In this document: positions 4,912 to 5,697 of the stretch, piece by piece | Position numbering within the stretch: the first letter of the stretch is position 1 | Layout: the number at the start of each line of letters is the position of its first letter | Assembly (NCBI GenBank): GCA_945871545.1 | Contig: CAMBWJ010000136.1 | Coordinates: forward strand, 1 to 5,697 | Source: an uncultured Clostridia bacterium | Lineage (GTDB): Bacteria > Bacillota_A > Clostridia > Christensenellales > Aristaeellaceae | DNA: 5,697 bases | Reading direction: 5' to 3' | Notes under the pieces: model-generated | What the model was told of the DNA's origin: nothing | Database searches by the model: none | The model's input: the letters and a program-made list of their open reading frames with translations, nothing else | Program-made: the position numbers and the translations under genes

Positions 4912-5463
4912 ATGAAAAATAACCATCCGAGCGCCAGCAACCGCCTCGCGCGGGAGTGCATGGTCACGGCGCTGATGCAGTTGCTGGAGAACCGTCCGCT
5001 GTCCACCATCACCGTCTCCGAGCTGACGGCGAAGGCAGGCGTCTCCCGCATGACCTTCTACCGGAATTACAGCAGCAAGGAGGACATCTTTGCCCGGCAC
5101 CTCCAGGACATTCTGGAGGAATACCGCGCGGAATCCGTCTACCTGCACATCGGCGAGCGCGCGTACAGCTTCCCGCATATGCTGCACTGCTTTCAGTACT
5201 TCAATGCGCACCGGGATTTTCTGAACTGCCTGTTCCAGAGCGGACTCTCCGGCCTGTTCCTGAGCGCCCTGGAGGATTACGTGCTCTCCCGCTGGCAGAC
5301 CGACCCGAACGACCCTGCGGAGTACTATGCCCTGCGCGCCTTCTCCGGCGCGCTGTTCAGCGTGTACATCGCCTGGTCCAAGCGCGGTGCGAAGGAGACG
5401 CCGGAGCAGATGGCCGAGATGCTGAGCCGCTACTGGGCGCGTTCCGAGGATCGCGCCCAGTGA
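4912..5463 (+). CDS. TetR/AcrR-family transcriptional regulator
   Basis: This is a 183-residue regulator with the usual TetR plan. The N-terminal three-helix DNA-binding domain (about residues 10-57) has the helix-turn-helix at 34-51 (TVSELTAKAGVSRMTFYR), followed by NYSSKEDIF. An all-helical ligand-binding and dimerisation domain makes up the rest, rich in aromatics (HCFQYFNAHRDF, FSGALFSVYIAW). The ATG at 4912 is chosen because GGAGG (4899-4903) lies 8 bases upstream. An in-frame GTG at 4852 would add 20 residues but lies inside the inverted repeat and has no ribosome binding site. The gene diverges from degV, and the pair share a control region with a perfect palindrome, so autoregulation and control of degV are likely. 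The ligand cannot be read from the sequence. No clear terminator follows the TGA at 5461-5463. Confidence 0.92.
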   Translation: MKNNHPSASNRLARECMVTALMQLLENRPLSTITVSELTAKAGVSRMTFYRNYSSKEDIFARHLQDILEEYRAESVYLHIGERAYSFPHMLHCFQYFNAHRDFLNCLFQSGLSGLFLSALEDYVLSRWQTDPNDPAEYYALRAFSGALFSVYIAWSKRGAKETPEQMAEMLSRYWARSEDRAQ

Positions 5464-5697
5464 TTTCTCCTCATTGTGCGCACCTCGCGCTTCGGTGAGG
5501 GGCGTTTCCGCTGCTGGCCGGCGACGCGTAAGGTCAGAATCGGCGTCCAGGACAGCTTGATGCCGCCCGCCGTGGAGCCATGCCGATGCGTATCATCGGG
5601 AACATGAAGCCAATGGTGGACTTGGGCTTTCCGGCGCAGCGCTTCCTCCCCATGCAAAAATCCTCCGGGTGCAAACCTCCTTACTCCCTGCGTCGCA
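5464..5697. other. Unassigned right-edge region without a confident gene
   Basis: These 234 bases hold no recognisable gene, RNA or mobile element. GTGCGCAC (5476-5483) and weak CCTC/GAGG pairing (5483-5486/5497-5500) give a possible small hairpin just after tetR, but no T-tract follows. Two short open frames overlap antisense in the right half: a minus-strand frame (5653-5534) and a plus-strand frame from ATG 5580 to the edge. A minus-strand TAA at 5683-5681 could be the end of a gene lying beyond the edge, but only 14 bases before it are visible. Confidence 0.6.
5534..5653 (-). CDS. Possible small protein of 39 residues, unrecognised
   Basis: An ATG at 5653-5651 opens a 39-codon frame ending at TGA 5536-5534. 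Its best support is GGAGG at 5666-5662, 8 bases upstream, the same spacing as the real genes here. The product is basic (MGRKRCAGKPKS at the start; several Arg and two more Met-rich turns) with no family I recognise. A competing TTG start at 5657 gives a 75-codon frame in another register that runs into the tetR end, and a plus-strand frame is open through the same bases. At most one of these is real, and all may be non-coding. Confidence 0.22.
   Translation of the reverse strand: MGRKRCAGKPKSTIGFMFPMIRIGMAPRRAASSCPGRRF

Noticed and set aside
5464..5510. Intrinsic terminator directly after tetR
   Set aside because: Only a weak CCTC/GAGG or CACC/GGTG stem can form and it is followed by GGCGTTTCC rather than a T-run.
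1..5697. CRISPR arrays, tRNA or rRNA genes, insertion sequences, phage genes
   Set aside because: No regularly spaced repeats, no cloverleaf or rRNA-like segments, and no transposase, integrase or phage motifs were seen on either strand.

Overview
The window is GC-rich. It carries well-spaced GGAGG-type ribosome binding sites, sigma-A-type promoters, a DegV-family lipid-binding protein, an Lsa-type ABC-F ATPase and compact intergenic regions. Together these suggest a high-GC member of the Bacillota (Clostridia-like, perhaps a gut anaerobe). This placement is inferred from gene content and signals, not from a marker gene.

Layout, left to right. (1) Positions 1-1217, minus strand: the N-terminal 405 codons of an FGGY-family sugar kinase (xylulokinase-like) that runs off the left edge. 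(2) Positions 1218-1376: a divergent control region with a minus-strand promoter for the kinase and a strong plus-strand promoter for the next gene. (3) Positions 1377-1614: a long structured leader holding a six-codon upstream ORF, competing base-pairing segments and an intrinsic terminator. It precedes (4) an Lsa-type ABC-F gene (1615-3090). (5) thiE, thiamine phosphate synthase (3161-3802), has its own promoter in the short gap and no visible TPP riboswitch. (6) A 15-bp perfect hairpin at 3825-3860 separates the convergent thiE and degV genes. (7) A DegV-family gene (3867-4739, minus) diverges from (8) a TetR-family regulator (4912-5463, plus). Their promoters overlap face to face, and an 18-bp perfect inverted repeat lies where a repressor could block both. 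(9) Positions 5464-5697: about 230 bases with no confident gene, only two mutually antisense short open frames.

The most interesting part is the ABC-F leader. The promoter, small uORF with its own ribosome binding site, alternative pairings and terminator just before the gene form the architecture expected for ribosome-mediated transcription attenuation, in which an antibiotic-stalled ribosome lets transcription continue into a ribosome-protection gene. The second point of interest is the degV/tetR intergenic region, which looks like an autoregulated divergent switch. The remaining genes look like ordinary housekeeping or accessory metabolism and do not form one pathway; each appears to be its own transcription unit.
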